64,000 nucleotides of DNA, taken from assembly GCF_028649475.1 (NCBI RefSeq), contig NZ_JAQSIP010000010.1, forward strand, positions 102,740-166,739. The letters run 5' to 3'. The stretch is from Curvibacter cyanobacteriorum. Its GTDB lineage: Bacteria > Pseudomonadota > Gammaproteobacteria > Burkholderiales > Burkholderiaceae_C. The notes under the pieces are model-generated. The model ran no database searches. It saw nothing but the letters and a program-made list of their open reading frames with translations, and was not told where the DNA came from. Both the position numbers and the translations under genes were made by a program. Positions 1 to 8,573 of the stretch are shown here, piece by piece. Each line of letters opens with the position of its first letter. The first letter of the stretch is position 1.

Positions 1-107
1 GGCTGGGCATGGCGGCACAGCAGGTCAGTGACCGAGGCCGAGGTGTTGGGGTTGATGATCAGCAAGTGGCCCAGCGGGCCGGCGTCGGAGGACAAGGCGG
101 TGTTCAT
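1..107 (-). CDS. Asp/Glu/hydantoin racemase family protein, N-terminal fragment
   Basis: This CDS runs off the left edge, so only the first 35 residues are visible. The segment [16 protein letters not shown] is the N-terminal beta strand and loop of the Asp/Glu/hydantoin racemase family, where NPN(T/S)S sits at the substrate pocket. These cofactor-independent enzymes use two cysteines to move a proton at the alpha carbon; the cysteines lie outside the window. The ATG at 107 is chosen because the racemase core begins about 15 residues later. The same frame stays open upstream to a GTG near 190, so a longer N-terminus is possible. It is divergent from the YceH-like gene. The family is fairly clear; the substrate is unknown. 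Confidence 0.55.
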   Translation of the reverse strand, partial: MNTALSSDAGPLGHLLIINPNTSASVTDLLCRHAQ

Positions 108-262
108 GCCTGGGCCAAAGCACAAGGCGTACCAGCCCCCGGGGTCCACGTGGATGTCCACCAAGGTGCCCGGGCTGGGTCGGCCCTGCCCGCCGCGGCG
201 CCAGGCCCGCTCCACCCTGCGGCGCAGGCACAATGACAGCGCACTTTAGAGCCCTGAACCCC

Positions 263-946
263 ATGCCCCTGCGCCCCCTCACCCCCACCGAAGCCCGCGT
301 GCTTGGCACGCTGATGGAAAAAGCCCGCACCGTGCCCGACAGCTACCCGCTGACGCTGAACGCGGTGGTCTCGGGCAGCAACCAAAAGACCAGCCGTGAA
401 CCGCTGATGCAGTTGAGCGACGCCGAGGCCCAGGAGGCCCTGGACGAACTCAAGCGCCTGTCGCTGGTGATCGAATCCAGCGGCGGTCGCGCGTCGCGTT
501 ACGAACACAATTTCAGCCGGGTGCTGGGCGTGCCCGACCAGTCCGCGGCCCTGCTGGGCCTGCTGATGCTGCGTGGCCCCCAAACCGCGGGCGAGTTGCG
601 CATCAACAGCGAACGCTGGCACCGCTTTGCCGACATCTCGTCGGTCGAGGCCTTCCTCGACGAATTGCAAGAGCGCTCGGCCGACAAAGGCGGTCCGCTG
701 GTGCAAAAGCTGCCGCGGGCCCCGGGCGCGCGCGAACAGCGCTGGGCCCACCTGCTGTGCGGCCCGGTGGACGAGGCCTGGCTGACCCCCTCGGCCCCGG
801 CCAACGCCCCGTCCGGCGGGGGCGCCGCGGCCCCAGCCGCGCTGCAGGCCCGGGTCGATCAACTGGAAGCCGAGGTGGCCAGCCTGCGCAGCGAACTCAA
901 TCACCTCTGCGAGCAACTGGGTTTGTCGCGCCCCGGACAGGAATAG
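263..946 (+). CDS. YceH-like DUF480 family protein
   Basis: This 227-residue protein belongs to the DUF480/YceH family, which has two winged-helix-like domains and no established biochemical role. The first 160 residues carry family features: [16 protein letters not shown] at the N-terminus, the YPLTLN segment and the NQKTSREP stretch. A Gly/Ala/Pro linker then leads to a short heptad-like C-terminal helix ([18 protein letters not shown]) that probably forms a coiled coil. An ATG also exists ten codons upstream at 233, but family members begin near MPLRPLTP, so 263 is preferred. Nucleic-acid binding is plausible from the fold only. The gene stands alone between a divergent racemase gene and the acyl-CoA dehydrogenase pair. 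Confidence 0.85.
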   Translation: MPLRPLTPTEARVLGTLMEKARTVPDSYPLTLNAVVSGSNQKTSREPLMQLSDAEAQEALDELKRLSLVIESSGGRASRYEHNFSRVLGVPDQSAALLGLLMLRGPQTAGELRINSERWHRFADISSVEAFLDELQERSADKGGPLVQKLPRAPGAREQRWAHLLCGPVDEAWLTPSAPANAPSGGGAAAPAALQARVDQLEAEVASLRSELNHLCEQLGLSRPGQE

Positions 947-1030
947 GCGAACGATCGTGCTAAAAAATGGGGCGAGAGGCCAGTGTTGATCTGGTCCGGC
1001 GTCAAACCGCTTCTTTCGGAGACAACCCCC

Positions 1031-2209
1031 ATGGATTTGGCATTCACCCCTGAAGAACAGAAGTTCCGCGAAGACATTCGCGCCTGGGTCAAAGAGAACC
1101 TTCCCGCAGACCTGGCCCACAAGGTCCACAACGCCTTGCGCCTGACGCGCGACGACATGCAGCGCTGGGCCAAGATCCTGGGCAAAAAGGGCTGGCTGGG
1201 CCATGCCTGGCCCAAGGAATTCGGCGGCCCGGGCTGGAACGCGGTGCAAAAGCACCTGTTTGAAGAAGAATGCGCCCTCGCCGGCGCCCCGCGCGTGGTG
1301 CCCTTCGGCCCGGTGATGGTGGCCCCGGTGATCATGGCCTTCGGCAATGCCGAACAGCAGCAACGCTTCTTGCCGGGCATTGCCAGCGGTGAGGTGTGGT
1401 GGAGCCAAGGCTACAGCGAACCGGGCTCGGGCTCGGACCTGGCCTCGGTCAAGACGCGCGCCGAGCGCCGTGGCGACAAGTACATCGTCAACGGCCAAAA
1501 GACCTGGACCACCCTGGGCCAGTACGGCGAATGGATCTTCTGCCTGGTGCGCACCAGCAACGAAGGCAAGCCGCAAACCGGCATCAGCTTCTTGCTGATC
1601 GACATGAAATCGCCCGGCGTCACCGTGCGCCCGATCAAGCTGCTCGACGGCGATCACGAGGTCAATGAAGTCTGGTTCGACAACGTCGAAGTCCCGGTCG
1701 ACAACCTCATCGGCGAAGAAAACAAAGGCTGGACCTACGCCAAGCACCTGCTGAGCCACGAGCGCACCAACATCGCCGACGTGAACCGCGCCAAGCGCGA
1801 ACTGGAACGCCTCAAGCGCATTGCCAAGGCCGAGGGGGTGTACGACGACGTGCGCTTCCGCGACGAGATCGCCAAGCTCGACGTTGAAGTCGTGGCCCTC
1901 GAAATGCTGGTGCTGCGCGTGCTGTCGGCCGAGAAGTCGGGCAAGAACTCGCTCGACATCGCCGGCCTGCTCAAGATCCGCGGCAGCGAACTGCAACAGC
2001 GTTACAGCGAACTCATGATGCTCGCGGCCGGCCCCTACGCCCTGCCCTACATCCACGAAGCGATGGACGCGGGCTGGCAAGGCGACCACGTGGGCGCGGC
2101 CCACTGCGCCCCGCTGGCATCGACCTACTTCAACATGCGCAAGACCACCATCTACGGCGGTTCCAACGAAGTGCAACGCAACATCGTCGCCCAGACGGTG
2201 CTGGGCTGA
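1031..2209 (+). CDS. acyl-CoA dehydrogenase, PimC-like large subunit
   Basis: A 392-residue FAD-dependent acyl-CoA dehydrogenase, which introduces an alpha,beta double bond into an acyl-CoA and passes electrons to ETF. The N-terminal helical domain begins MDLAFTPEEQKFREDIR. The middle domain carries YSEPGSGSDLAS and GQKTWTT, and the C-terminus has IYGGSNEVQRNIVAQ. The pattern (KKGWLGHAWPKEFGGPGWN, HEVNEVWFDNVEVP) closely resembles the large subunit of pimeloyl-CoA dehydrogenase (PimC) recalled from Rhodopseudomonas. In the C-terminal YGGSNE motif there is Gly where MCAD has its catalytic Glu, so any base must lie elsewhere. An in-frame ATG at 983 would add 16 poorly conserved residues; 1031 has a CGGAGA ribosome site upstream. 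It probably works with the next gene, 12 bp downstream. Confidence 0.88.
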   Translation: MDLAFTPEEQKFREDIRAWVKENLPADLAHKVHNALRLTRDDMQRWAKILGKKGWLGHAWPKEFGGPGWNAVQKHLFEEECALAGAPRVVPFGPVMVAPVIMAFGNAEQQQRFLPGIASGEVWWSQGYSEPGSGSDLASVKTRAERRGDKYIVNGQKTWTTLGQYGEWIFCLVRTSNEGKPQTGISFLLIDMKSPGVTVRPIKLLDGDHEVNEVWFDNVEVPVDNLIGEENKGWTYAKHLLSHERTNIADVNRAKRELERLKRIAKAEGVYDDVRFRDEIAKLDVEVVALEMLVLRVLSAEKSGKNSLDIAGLLKIRGSELQQRYSELMMLAAGPYALPYIHEAMDAGWQGDHVGAAHCAPLASTYFNMRKTTIYGGSNEVQRNIVAQTVLG

Positions 2210-2221
2210 GAGGAGACACAC

Positions 2222-3337
2222 ATGGATTTCGACTTCACCGACGACCAAGAGCAACTGCGCGACGCGGTGCGCAAATGGGTTGACAAGGGCTACGACTTCG
2301 AGCGCCGCCGCGGCATCGTGAATGCCGGCGGCTTCTCGCGCGAGGCCTATGGCGAAATCGCTGAACTGGGCCTGACCGGCCTGTACGTGCCCGAGGCCGA
2401 TGGCGGCCTGGGCATGGGCCCGGTCGAAGGCATGGTGGTGATGGAGGAGCTGGGCCGCGGCATCGTGCTCGAACCCTTCAGCCAAAGCCTGATCGCCGGC
2501 GGCGTGCTGGCCAATTACGCCCCCGCCGACGTCAAGGCCGCCTGGCTGCCGCGCGTCGCCTCGGGCGAGGCCCTGGTGGTGCTGGCCTACCAGGAGCGCC
2601 AGGCCCGCTACCGCCTCGACGCCACCCAAGCCACCGCCACAGCGGCCGGCCAGGGCTTCACCGTCAGTGGCCAGAAAAGCGTGGTCGCCGCCGGTGACCA
2701 GGCCGACGCCTACCTGGTGCCCGCGCAGCTGGACGGGCAGACCGCCCTGTTCCTGGTCGAGCGCAGCGCCACCGGCGTCAGCACCCAGGGCTACTCGACC
2801 CAGGACGGCGGCCGTGCCGCCGAGGTGCGCTTTGCCAACAGCCCGGCCACCCTGGTGACCCGCCAGGGTCAGCTGGCGCTGGAGCACGCGGTGGACATCG
2901 GCATTGCCGCCGCCTGCGCCGAAGCCGTGGGGGTGATGGACAAGACCCTGGCCGTGACCGTCGACTACATGAACACGCGCAAGCAGTTCAACGTCGTGAT
3001 CTCCAGCTTCCAGGCCCTGCGCCACCGCGTCGCCGACATGAAGATGCAGCTCGAACTGGCCCGCTCGATGAGCTACTACGCCTCGCTGCGCCTCAACGCC
3101 CCGGCCGAGGAACGCCGCCTGGCGATGGCGCGCGCCAAGTACCAGCTGGGCCAGTCGATGCGCTTTGTCGGCCAGCAAGCCGTGCAGCTGCACGGCGGCA
3201 TCGGCGTCACCGACGAGTACATCGTGAGCCACTACTTCAAGAAGCTGACCCAGCTCGAAATCAGCTTCGGCGACAGCCTGCACCAACTGGGCGAGGTGTC
3301 GCAGCGCATGCACGACACCGCAGGCGTGTTCGCCTGA
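2222..3337 (+). CDS. acyl-CoA dehydrogenase, PimD-like small subunit
   Basis: A 371-residue acyl-CoA dehydrogenase that starts 12 bp after the preceding one, with GAGGAGA as ribosome site. It begins MDFDFTDDQEQLRDAVRKW and contains GLTGLYVPEADGGLGMGPVE, YMNTRKQFNVVISSFQALRHR, and a C-terminal LHGGIGVTDEY in the place where other members bind FAD and CoA. This arrangement matches the small subunit of pimeloyl-CoA dehydrogenase (PimD), whose gene sits beside pimC. The substrate could be a dicarboxylyl-CoA or a branched or cyclic acyl-CoA; sequence alone does not decide. A hairpin terminator follows at 3449, so the two genes probably form a complete two-gene operon. Confidence 0.88.
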   Translation: MDFDFTDDQEQLRDAVRKWVDKGYDFERRRGIVNAGGFSREAYGEIAELGLTGLYVPEADGGLGMGPVEGMVVMEELGRGIVLEPFSQSLIAGGVLANYAPADVKAAWLPRVASGEALVVLAYQERQARYRLDATQATATAAGQGFTVSGQKSVVAAGDQADAYLVPAQLDGQTALFLVERSATGVSTQGYSTQDGGRAAEVRFANSPATLVTRQGQLALEHAVDIGIAAACAEAVGVMDKTLAVTVDYMNTRKQFNVVISSFQALRHRVADMKMQLELARSMSYYASLRLNAPAEERRLAMARAKYQLGQSMRFVGQQAVQLHGGIGVTDEYIVSHYFKKLTQLEISFGDSLHQLGEVSQRMHDTAGVFA

Positions 3338-3448
3338 GTCCCCGGCGGGCTGGTCAGCGACCGCCCGCCCAGGGGCCGGCCACCGGGACCTGGTACCGGG
3401 ACCTGACACGGGCACGTCAAACACCGGCCTCACACTGCCCTGACCCAG

Positions 3449-3480
3449 GGCCCGCCCCACGGAGCGGGCCATTTTTGTTT
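3449..3480 (+). terminator. Rho-independent terminator after the acyl-CoA dehydrogenase pair
   Basis: The arms GGCCCGC (3449-3455) and GCGGGCC (3464-3470) form a perfect 7-bp stem with an 8-base loop, followed directly by ATTTTTGTTT. It lies about 110 bases after the stop of the second dehydrogenase and just before the next gene's ribosome site, so it separates the two units. Confidence 0.8.
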
Positions 3481-3492
3481 CTGGAGCTCCCC

Positions 3493-4899
3493 ATGCACCC
3501 CATCAGTTCACGCCGTCGCTTCCTGGGCCTGGCCCTGGGCGCCGCGGCCCTGGCCACCGGCTGCGCCGCTGTCGGCAGCGGCAAGCCCTCGCTGAGCCAA
3601 CGTCCGCCGGTCGTCTTTGTGCACGGCAACGGTGACACCGCCGCGCTGTGGCAGACCACGGCCTGGCGCTTCGAATCCGAAGGCTGGCCGGCCGACCGCC
3701 TGCATGCCATCGACCTGCCCTACCCGCTGTCGCGCGATGTCGACGCGGTGGCCCAGCCCGGCCGCACCTCGGCCGCTGAACACATGGCCTACCTGAAAGC
3801 CGAAGTGGAACGCGTGCTCGCCGCCACGGGCGCATCGCAGGTGGTGCTGATCGGCAACTCGCGCGGCGGCAATGCGATCCGCAACTACATCCAGAACGGC
3901 GGTGGCGCCGACAAGGTGAGCCACGCCATCCTCGGGGGCACGCCGAACCATGGCGTGTGGGCCGTGGCGGGGGTGCGCGAAGGCAACGAATTCTCGGGCA
4001 CCGGGCCCTTTTTGACCGCCCTCAATGCGCCCAAGAACGCTGCCGGTGACGAGGTCACCGGCCCGGTGCGCTGGATGACCATCCGCTCCGACAACAACGA
4101 CAAGTACGCCGTGCCCGAGGGCCGCTGGATCGGCATGCCGGGCCAGCCCACGGGCGTGACCGCCGCGGGCCCCGAGCTGAAGGGCGCCACCAACGTGGTG
4201 ATCCCGCGCATCGATCACCGCGAGACCTCGTACTCGCGCCCGGCGTTTGAGGCCATGTGGCGCTTCCTGACGGGCGAGGCCCCGCGCCAGCACGGCATCG
4301 TGGTGCAGGCCCGGCCAGTGCTGCAAGGCAAGGTCACGGGCCTGGGCGTGAACCCGCTGGACCCCAAGACCGGCAACTTCAGCAGCAACCTGCCGCTGCC
4401 CGGGGCACGCGTCGAGGTGTTTGCGGTGAACCCCGAGACCGGCCGCCGCCAGGGTGCCGCGGTGCACCAGAAAACCGTCGGCAGCGATGGCTTGTGGGGC
4501 CCGTTCACGGCCGAGGCCGGCCAGCCCTATGAGTTCGTGATCAGCGCCCCCGGCTACGCCACCACCCACATCTACCGCAGCGCCTTTGCGCGCGGCAGCG
4601 ACTGGGTGCACCTGCGCGCCGAGCGCCTGACGCCGACCGACAGCACTGCCGGCAGCGTGCTGGTCTACACCCGCCCGCGCGGCTACTTTGACCCCAGCCG
4701 CGACAGCCTGAGCCTGGACGGCAGCAGCACCCTGCCCGGCGTGCCCGCCACGGGCACGGCGGGTTTCTCCAGCAGCCGCCTGGTGCTGGCCCCGGCCCCG
4801 CTGCGCTCGGTCAAGGCCGAGTTCAACGGCGAGGTGCTGGTGGGCCTGAACTGGCCCGCCAACGAGCAGCACCTGGTGGTGCTCGAACTCACTTACTGA
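3493..4899 (+). CDS. Tat-exported lipoprotein with alpha/beta-hydrolase domain
   Basis: A 468-residue protein with a twin-arginine lipoprotein signal: SSRRRFLGLALG followed by LATGC, with the lipidated Cys at residue 24. An alpha/beta-hydrolase domain follows (PPVVFVHGNGDTAALW oxyanion region). The nucleophile elbow is GNSRGG with Ser123, and a likely catalytic His is His242 in the RIDHRET segment. Residues after about 270 form a beta-rich C-terminal half with a carboxypeptidase-regulatory-like stretch. The fold suggests an esterase or lipase acting on an extracytoplasmic ester and anchored in the envelope. The start at 3493 places the Arg pair close to the N-terminus and has GGAG upstream. 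It stands alone after a terminator. The substrate is unknown; short-chain polyesters are one possibility. Confidence 0.8.
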   Translation: MHPISSRRRFLGLALGAAALATGCAAVGSGKPSLSQRPPVVFVHGNGDTAALWQTTAWRFESEGWPADRLHAIDLPYPLSRDVDAVAQPGRTSAAEHMAYLKAEVERVLAATGASQVVLIGNSRGGNAIRNYIQNGGGADKVSHAILGGTPNHGVWAVAGVREGNEFSGTGPFLTALNAPKNAAGDEVTGPVRWMTIRSDNNDKYAVPEGRWIGMPGQPTGVTAAGPELKGATNVVIPRIDHRETSYSRPAFEAMWRFLTGEAPRQHGIVVQARPVLQGKVTGLGVNPLDPKTGNFSSNLPLPGARVEVFAVNPETGRRQGAAVHQKTVGSDGLWGPFTAEAGQPYEFVISAPGYATTHIYRSAFARGSDWVHLRAERLTPTDSTAGSVLVYTRPRGYFDPSRDSLSLDGSSTLPGVPATGTAGFSSSRLVLAPAPLRSVKAEFNGEVLVGLNWPANEQHLVVLELTY

Positions 4900-5074
4900 G
4901 GCCCCGCAGCGCCCCCCCAAGCCGGGGCCGGCCGGGCTGGGGGCCGCGCCACCCGACGTGGGGGCGCGGCGGGCCCGGCGGCCTGCACAGCCCCCATCCC
5001 AGGGCGCGGGCCGAAGCGGGTGCCAAATCCGCGAGAATCAGCGACTTTCCTGTTTTTGAACTTTCATTGTTGCC

Positions 5075-5329
5075 ATGACCGACGCTGCCTCCCCCGCCAA
5101 GCCCGCCCTGCCCGACCACCTGTCCATCGACCCGCGCAGCCCGCACCATGTGGCCGCCGTGTTCGAGCATGACATTGGCATCCACTTCAACGGCAAAGAG
5201 CGCTTTGACGTCGAGGAGTACTGCATCAGCGAAGGCTGGATCAAGGTGCCCGCCGGCAAGACCGTGGACCGCAAGGGCCGCCCGCTGCTGATCAAGCTCA
5301 GCGGCCGCGTCGAAGCCTTCTACCGCTGA
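5075..5329 (+). CDS. DUF3297 family small protein
   Basis: An 84-residue acidic protein recognised as DUF3297 from its core: LPDHLSIDPRSPHH, an EHDIGIHFNGKER stretch and a GWIKVPAGKTVDRKGRP segment, ending in an SGRVEAFY tail. It fills the usual length of the family. No catalytic residues are evident and the function is unknown. It is small, soluble and without a signal peptide. It lies in a region where the GC-rich gap 4900-5030 gives way to an A/T-richer leader (about 5030-5070), where its promoter probably lies. It converges on the ScfR-like regulator gene. Confidence 0.85.
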   Translation: MTDAASPAKPALPDHLSIDPRSPHHVAAVFEHDIGIHFNGKERFDVEEYCISEGWIKVPAGKTVDRKGRPLLIKLSGRVEAFYR

Positions 5330-5392
5330 CGCCAGCGCCGCCGCCACACCCTGCCGCCCTGGCCCGCCGGGCCTGCGGGCCGCTCACCTGGC

Positions 5393-6817
5393 TCACGGCC
5401 CGGGGGCATCGGGCGGCGACCACGAGCCGTAGGGGGTGGACTGGCTGCGGTTCTCATCGACCGCCAGCACCCGCCCCACAAAGGGGAAGGCCCGCTGGGC
5501 GCAGGCGGGCCGCTCGCACACCTTGCAGCCCATGCCGATCGGGGTGGCGGCCTCGGGGTCGCTGAGGTCCAGGCCCTTGGCATAGACCAGGCGATCCGCG
5601 TGCCGCGCATCGCAGCCCAGACCCATCGCAAAAGACCGCCGCGGCGACCCGTACCCGGCCTCGCCCTGGCTGCTGCTGTGCGCCACCCACAGGTAGCGGC
5701 GCCCATCGGGCATGGCCGCCAGTTGCGCGAGAAACTGCCCCGGGCGTGAGAACGCCTCGTACACATTCCACAGCGGGCAGGTGCCGCCCATGCGGCTGAA
5801 GTGGAAGTGGGTGGCCGACTGCCGCTTGGAGATGTTGCCCGCGCGGTCCACCCGCACAAAAAAGAACGGCACGCCGGGCGCCCCCAGGCGCTGCATCGTG
5901 CTCAGGCGGTGGCACACCGTCTCCAGCCCCACCTGGAAGCGCTTGCTGAGCCGCTCGATGTCGTAGCGGCAGCTTTCGGCCGCCTGCAGGAACTCGCCAT
6001 ACGGCAGCAAAAATGCCCCCGCAAAGTAATTGGCCAGGCCCACCCGGGCCAGCCGCCGCGCGGGTTCATTGTGGGTGAACGGCGGCACCTGGATCAAGGC
6101 ATCGATGTCGGCCGAAAACGCCTGCAAGGCGAGCTGGGTCGCCATCTGGAAGGCCCGCTGCGCGGGCGCCAGATCGGCCGACAAGGTCAGCACACGGGTC
6201 TGCGGGTCGAAGCTGCGCTTGCTGCCCTCCGCCGCCCAGCGCAGGCGCACCCCCAGGCCCCCCAGCCGCTGCTCCAGCCAGGCCACAGCGCCCCAGGACG
6301 AGACCTTGGCCTCGGCGGCGCACTGCTCGGCCGCCCGGTCCAGCGGGTCGAAATGGTTCTGGTGGGCAAAGAAGAAATCGCGCACCAGCTCAAATGGCTG
6401 GCTGACGATGGGCTCGGGGCTGGCACGCTCGTCCCCCAGCTGCGACGACAGTGTCTCCAGGCGCTCCAGCAGCGCGTGCTGGCGCCGGTAGAGGTCGATC
6501 ACCGCCCGTGCCAGGCCCGGCATCTGCGCGGCCACCTCTTGCAGCTCGGGCAGGGAGATCGGCTCGGCGGCGTCGGCCAGCGCTTCTTTGAGCCCGGCCA
6601 GCAGGCGCGCCTCATCGTCCTCCGAGAACTGTTGCAGGTCGACGCCCAAGGCACGGCTGAGCTTGAGCAGAACCGGCACCGTGAGCGGCCGCTGGTTCTG
6701 CTCGATCTGGTTCAGGTAGCTGGGCGACAGGCCCAACGCCTGGGCCAGCGCGATCTGGGTCATGCCGCGCTCTGCGCGCAGTTTGCGCAGCTTCACGCCC
6801 ATGAAGGTTTTTCTCAT
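5393..6817 (-). CDS. ScfR/RamB-like short-chain acyl regulator (XRE HTH + DUF2083)
   Basis: A 474-residue regulator with an N-terminal XRE helix-turn-helix (about residues 8-62, ERGMTQIALAQALGLS and YLNQIEQNQRPLT). An IrrE-like central region follows. The C-terminal DUF2083-type domain is Cys-rich with GMGCKVCERPACAQRA, typical of short-chain fatty acyl regulators such as ScfR and RamB. These bind an acyl-CoA or related effector and control propionate and acetate genes. The frame is open much farther upstream, but the ATG at 6817 gives the standard start MRKTFMGVKLRKLR. It is divergent from the thioesterase-prpC operon, and TTCGCAAA-like sites lie between them, so it is the likely controller of that operon and perhaps of itself. 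Confidence 0.85.
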   Translation of the reverse strand: MRKTFMGVKLRKLRAERGMTQIALAQALGLSPSYLNQIEQNQRPLTVPVLLKLSRALGVDLQQFSEDDEARLLAGLKEALADAAEPISLPELQEVAAQMPGLARAVIDLYRRQHALLERLETLSSQLGDERASPEPIVSQPFELVRDFFFAHQNHFDPLDRAAEQCAAEAKVSSWGAVAWLEQRLGGLGVRLRWAAEGSKRSFDPQTRVLTLSADLAPAQRAFQMATQLALQAFSADIDALIQVPPFTHNEPARRLARVGLANYFAGAFLLPYGEFLQAAESCRYDIERLSKRFQVGLETVCHRLSTMQRLGAPGVPFFFVRVDRAGNISKRQSATHFHFSRMGGTCPLWNVYEAFSRPGQFLAQLAAMPDGRRYLWVAHSSSQGEAGYGSPRRSFAMGLGCDARHADRLVYAKGLDLSDPEAATPIGMGCKVCERPACAQRAFPFVGRVLAVDENRSQSTPYGSWSPPDAPGP

Positions 6818-6880
6818 GGCAGGTCGACTCCCGTGGCCGGTGGCCGGACTGAGCTTCGCTCGGTTCGCATGGTGTGAATG

Positions 6881-6972
6881 ATTCGCAAAATTTGCAAAAT
6901 CCCTTTTTTCGTTCGCAAATCTTCGCCAATTCAGTGGTTTCAGAGGGACCTCATTTTGCGTAAATTGCGAAA
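6881..6972. promoter_or_regulatory. Candidate ScfR/RamB operator cluster
   Basis: The 156-bp divergent gap is A/T-rich and carries several related half-sites: TTCGCAAA at 6882-6889, TTTGCAAA at 6891-6898, TTCGCAAA at 6912-6919, and the reverse-oriented TTTTGCG (6954-6960) and TTGCGAAA (6965-6972). RamB of corynebacteria is known to bind TTTGCAAA-type elements, and the regulator gene next to this gap belongs to that family. The last site ends two bases before the thioesterase start codon, which fits repression of that operon. Binding is inferred. Confidence 0.55.
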
Positions 6973-6973
6973 C

Positions 6974-7372
6974 ATGACAAGCCCCTCCCGAACCGTTGAA
7001 CTGCGCGAACTGGTGCTGCCCGCCCTCGCCAACCACCACGGCACCCTGTTCGCCGGGCACGGGCTGCAACTGCTGGCCAAGGCCGCCTTTCTGGCGGCCC
7101 GCCAGCAGGCCCAGGGCGAGGTGGTGATGGCCCGCGTCAGCGGCCTGGACTTCCTGGCCCCCGTGCCGGTGGGTCACCAGCTGCGGCTGCGCGCCTGGGT
7201 CAGCCGGGTGGGCCGCAGCTCGATGACGGTCTGCGTGAGCGCGCAGGCCGACGCCCCGGGACAGGCCCCCGCGCCTGCCCTCCAAGGCTTTTTTGAAATG
7301 GTGGCGGTGGACGGCTGCGGCCGCCCCCTGGCCCTCGATCGTTTTGACATCCCACAGGAGACCTCCGCATGA
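6974..7372 (+). CDS. hotdog-fold acyl-CoA thioesterase
   Basis: A 132-residue single hotdog domain similar to YciA/BACH-type acyl-CoA hydrolases. The segment [20 protein letters not shown] corresponds to the family's N/D-x-x-GTLFGG loop and central helix. A frame-matched ATG occurs at 6878, but that extension would cross the operator cluster and is not family-like, so the ATG at 6974 is chosen. Its last codons overlap the prpC start (ATGA), so the two are translationally coupled and the gene is part of the propionate operon. It may release CoA from propionyl-CoA or methylcitrate-pathway esters when CoA is trapped. The fold is well supported; the substrate is inferred from context. Confidence 0.8.
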   Translation: MTSPSRTVELRELVLPALANHHGTLFAGHGLQLLAKAAFLAARQQAQGEVVMARVSGLDFLAPVPVGHQLRLRAWVSRVGRSSMTVCVSAQADAPGQAPAPALQGFFEMVAVDGCGRPLALDRFDIPQETSA

Positions 7373-8544
7373 ACGCTGCCCTCGCCCTCGCCACGCCCGC
7401 TTTGGCCCCCGCCTTCACCCCCAAGAAATCCGTCGCCCTGTCGGGCACCGCGGCGGGCAACACCGCCCTCTGCACCGTGGGGCGCAGTGGCAATGACCTG
7501 CATTACCGGGGCTACAACATCCTCGACATCGCGACCCGCTGCGAGTTCGAGGAGGTGGCCCACCTGCTGGTGCACGGCAAGCTGCCCAATGGCGCCGAGT
7601 TGAACGCCTACAAGGCCAAGCTGAAAGCGCTGCGCGGCCTGCCCTCGGCGGTCAAAGCCGCGCTGGAGCCGCTGCCCCCCTCGACCCACCCGATGGATGT
7701 GATGCGCACCGGCGTCTCGGTGCTGGGCTGCGTGAAGCCCGAGAAGGACGACCACAACCCGCCCGGGGCGCGGGACATCGCCGACAAGCTGATGGCCTGC
7801 ATGGCTTCGATGCTGCTGTACTGGTACCACTTTGCCTACAACGGCAAGCGCATCGAGGTGGAGACCGATGACGACTCGATCGGCGGCCACTTCCTGCACC
7901 TGCTGCACGGTCAGGCCCCCTGCGCGTCCTGGGTGCGCGCCATGCACACGTCGCTGATCCTGTATGCCGAACACGAGTTCAACGCCTCGACCTTCGCCTC
8001 CCGCGTGGTGGCAGGCACCGGTTCGGACCTGTATTCGGCCATCTGCGGCGGCATCGGTGCCCTGCGCGGTCCCAAGCACGGGGGCGCCAACGAGGTGGCT
8101 TTCGAGATCCAAAAACGCTACCAGCACCCCGATGAAGCCGAGGCCGACATCCGCGCCCGGGTGGCCCGCAAAGAGGTGGTGATTGGCTTTGGTCACCCGG
8201 TCTACACCGTCAGCGACCCGCGCAACGGCGTCATCAAACAGGTGGCGCGCGAACTGTCGCTGGCACAGGGCCACACCAAGATGTTCGACATTGCCGAACG
8301 CCTGGAGTCCGTGATGTGGGAGGTCAAAAAAATGTTCCCCAACCTCGACTGGTTCAGCGCCGTCAGCTACCACCTGATGGGCGTGCCCACCGACATGTTC
8401 ACGCCCTTGTTCGTGATCGCGCGCACCTCGGGCTGGTCGGCCCATGTGATCGAGCAGCGCGAGGACGGCAAGATCATCCGCCCCAGCGCGCAGTACATCG
8501 GGCCTGAGAATCAGGTGTTCGTGCCCCTGTCGCAACGCCCCTGA
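7369..8544 (+). CDS. prpC: 2-methylcitrate synthase
   Basis: A 391-residue citrate-synthase-family enzyme that condenses propionyl-CoA with oxaloacetate to form 2-methylcitrate. The N-terminal part has [20 protein letters not shown] and [13 protein letters not shown]. The catalytic His regions are EHEFNAST and the GFGHPVY loop, and a further active-site region is seen in [19 protein letters not shown]. The length and the first 30 residues match methylcitrate synthases rather than the longer GltA. It overlaps the thioesterase stop by four bases and is followed 29 bp later by acnD. The name also rests on the surrounding methylcitrate genes. Confidence 0.94.
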   Translation: MNAALALATPALAPAFTPKKSVALSGTAAGNTALCTVGRSGNDLHYRGYNILDIATRCEFEEVAHLLVHGKLPNGAELNAYKAKLKALRGLPSAVKAALEPLPPSTHPMDVMRTGVSVLGCVKPEKDDHNPPGARDIADKLMACMASMLLYWYHFAYNGKRIEVETDDDSIGGHFLHLLHGQAPCASWVRAMHTSLILYAEHEFNASTFASRVVAGTGSDLYSAICGGIGALRGPKHGGANEVAFEIQKRYQHPDEAEADIRARVARKEVVIGFGHPVYTVSDPRNGVIKQVARELSLAQGHTKMFDIAERLESVMWEVKKMFPNLDWFSAVSYHLMGVPTDMFTPLFVIARTSGWSAHVIEQREDGKIIRPSAQYIGPENQVFVPLSQRP

Positions 8545-8573
8545 AGCCCCTGTCCAAACTCCCCGGCCCACCG

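Noticed and set aside
3381..3404. Two copies of a 10-base motif (ACCGGGACCT) after the second acyl-CoA dehydrogenase.
   Set aside because: Only two copies in GC-rich sequence; too little to support a repeat element.
104..3472. Long open frame on the minus strand opposite the YceH and acyl-CoA dehydrogenase genes.
   Set aside because: High GC content makes long antisense frames common. Its residues are low-complexity (Ala, Gly, His, Arg rich) with no family motif, while the plus strand holds clear enzymes.
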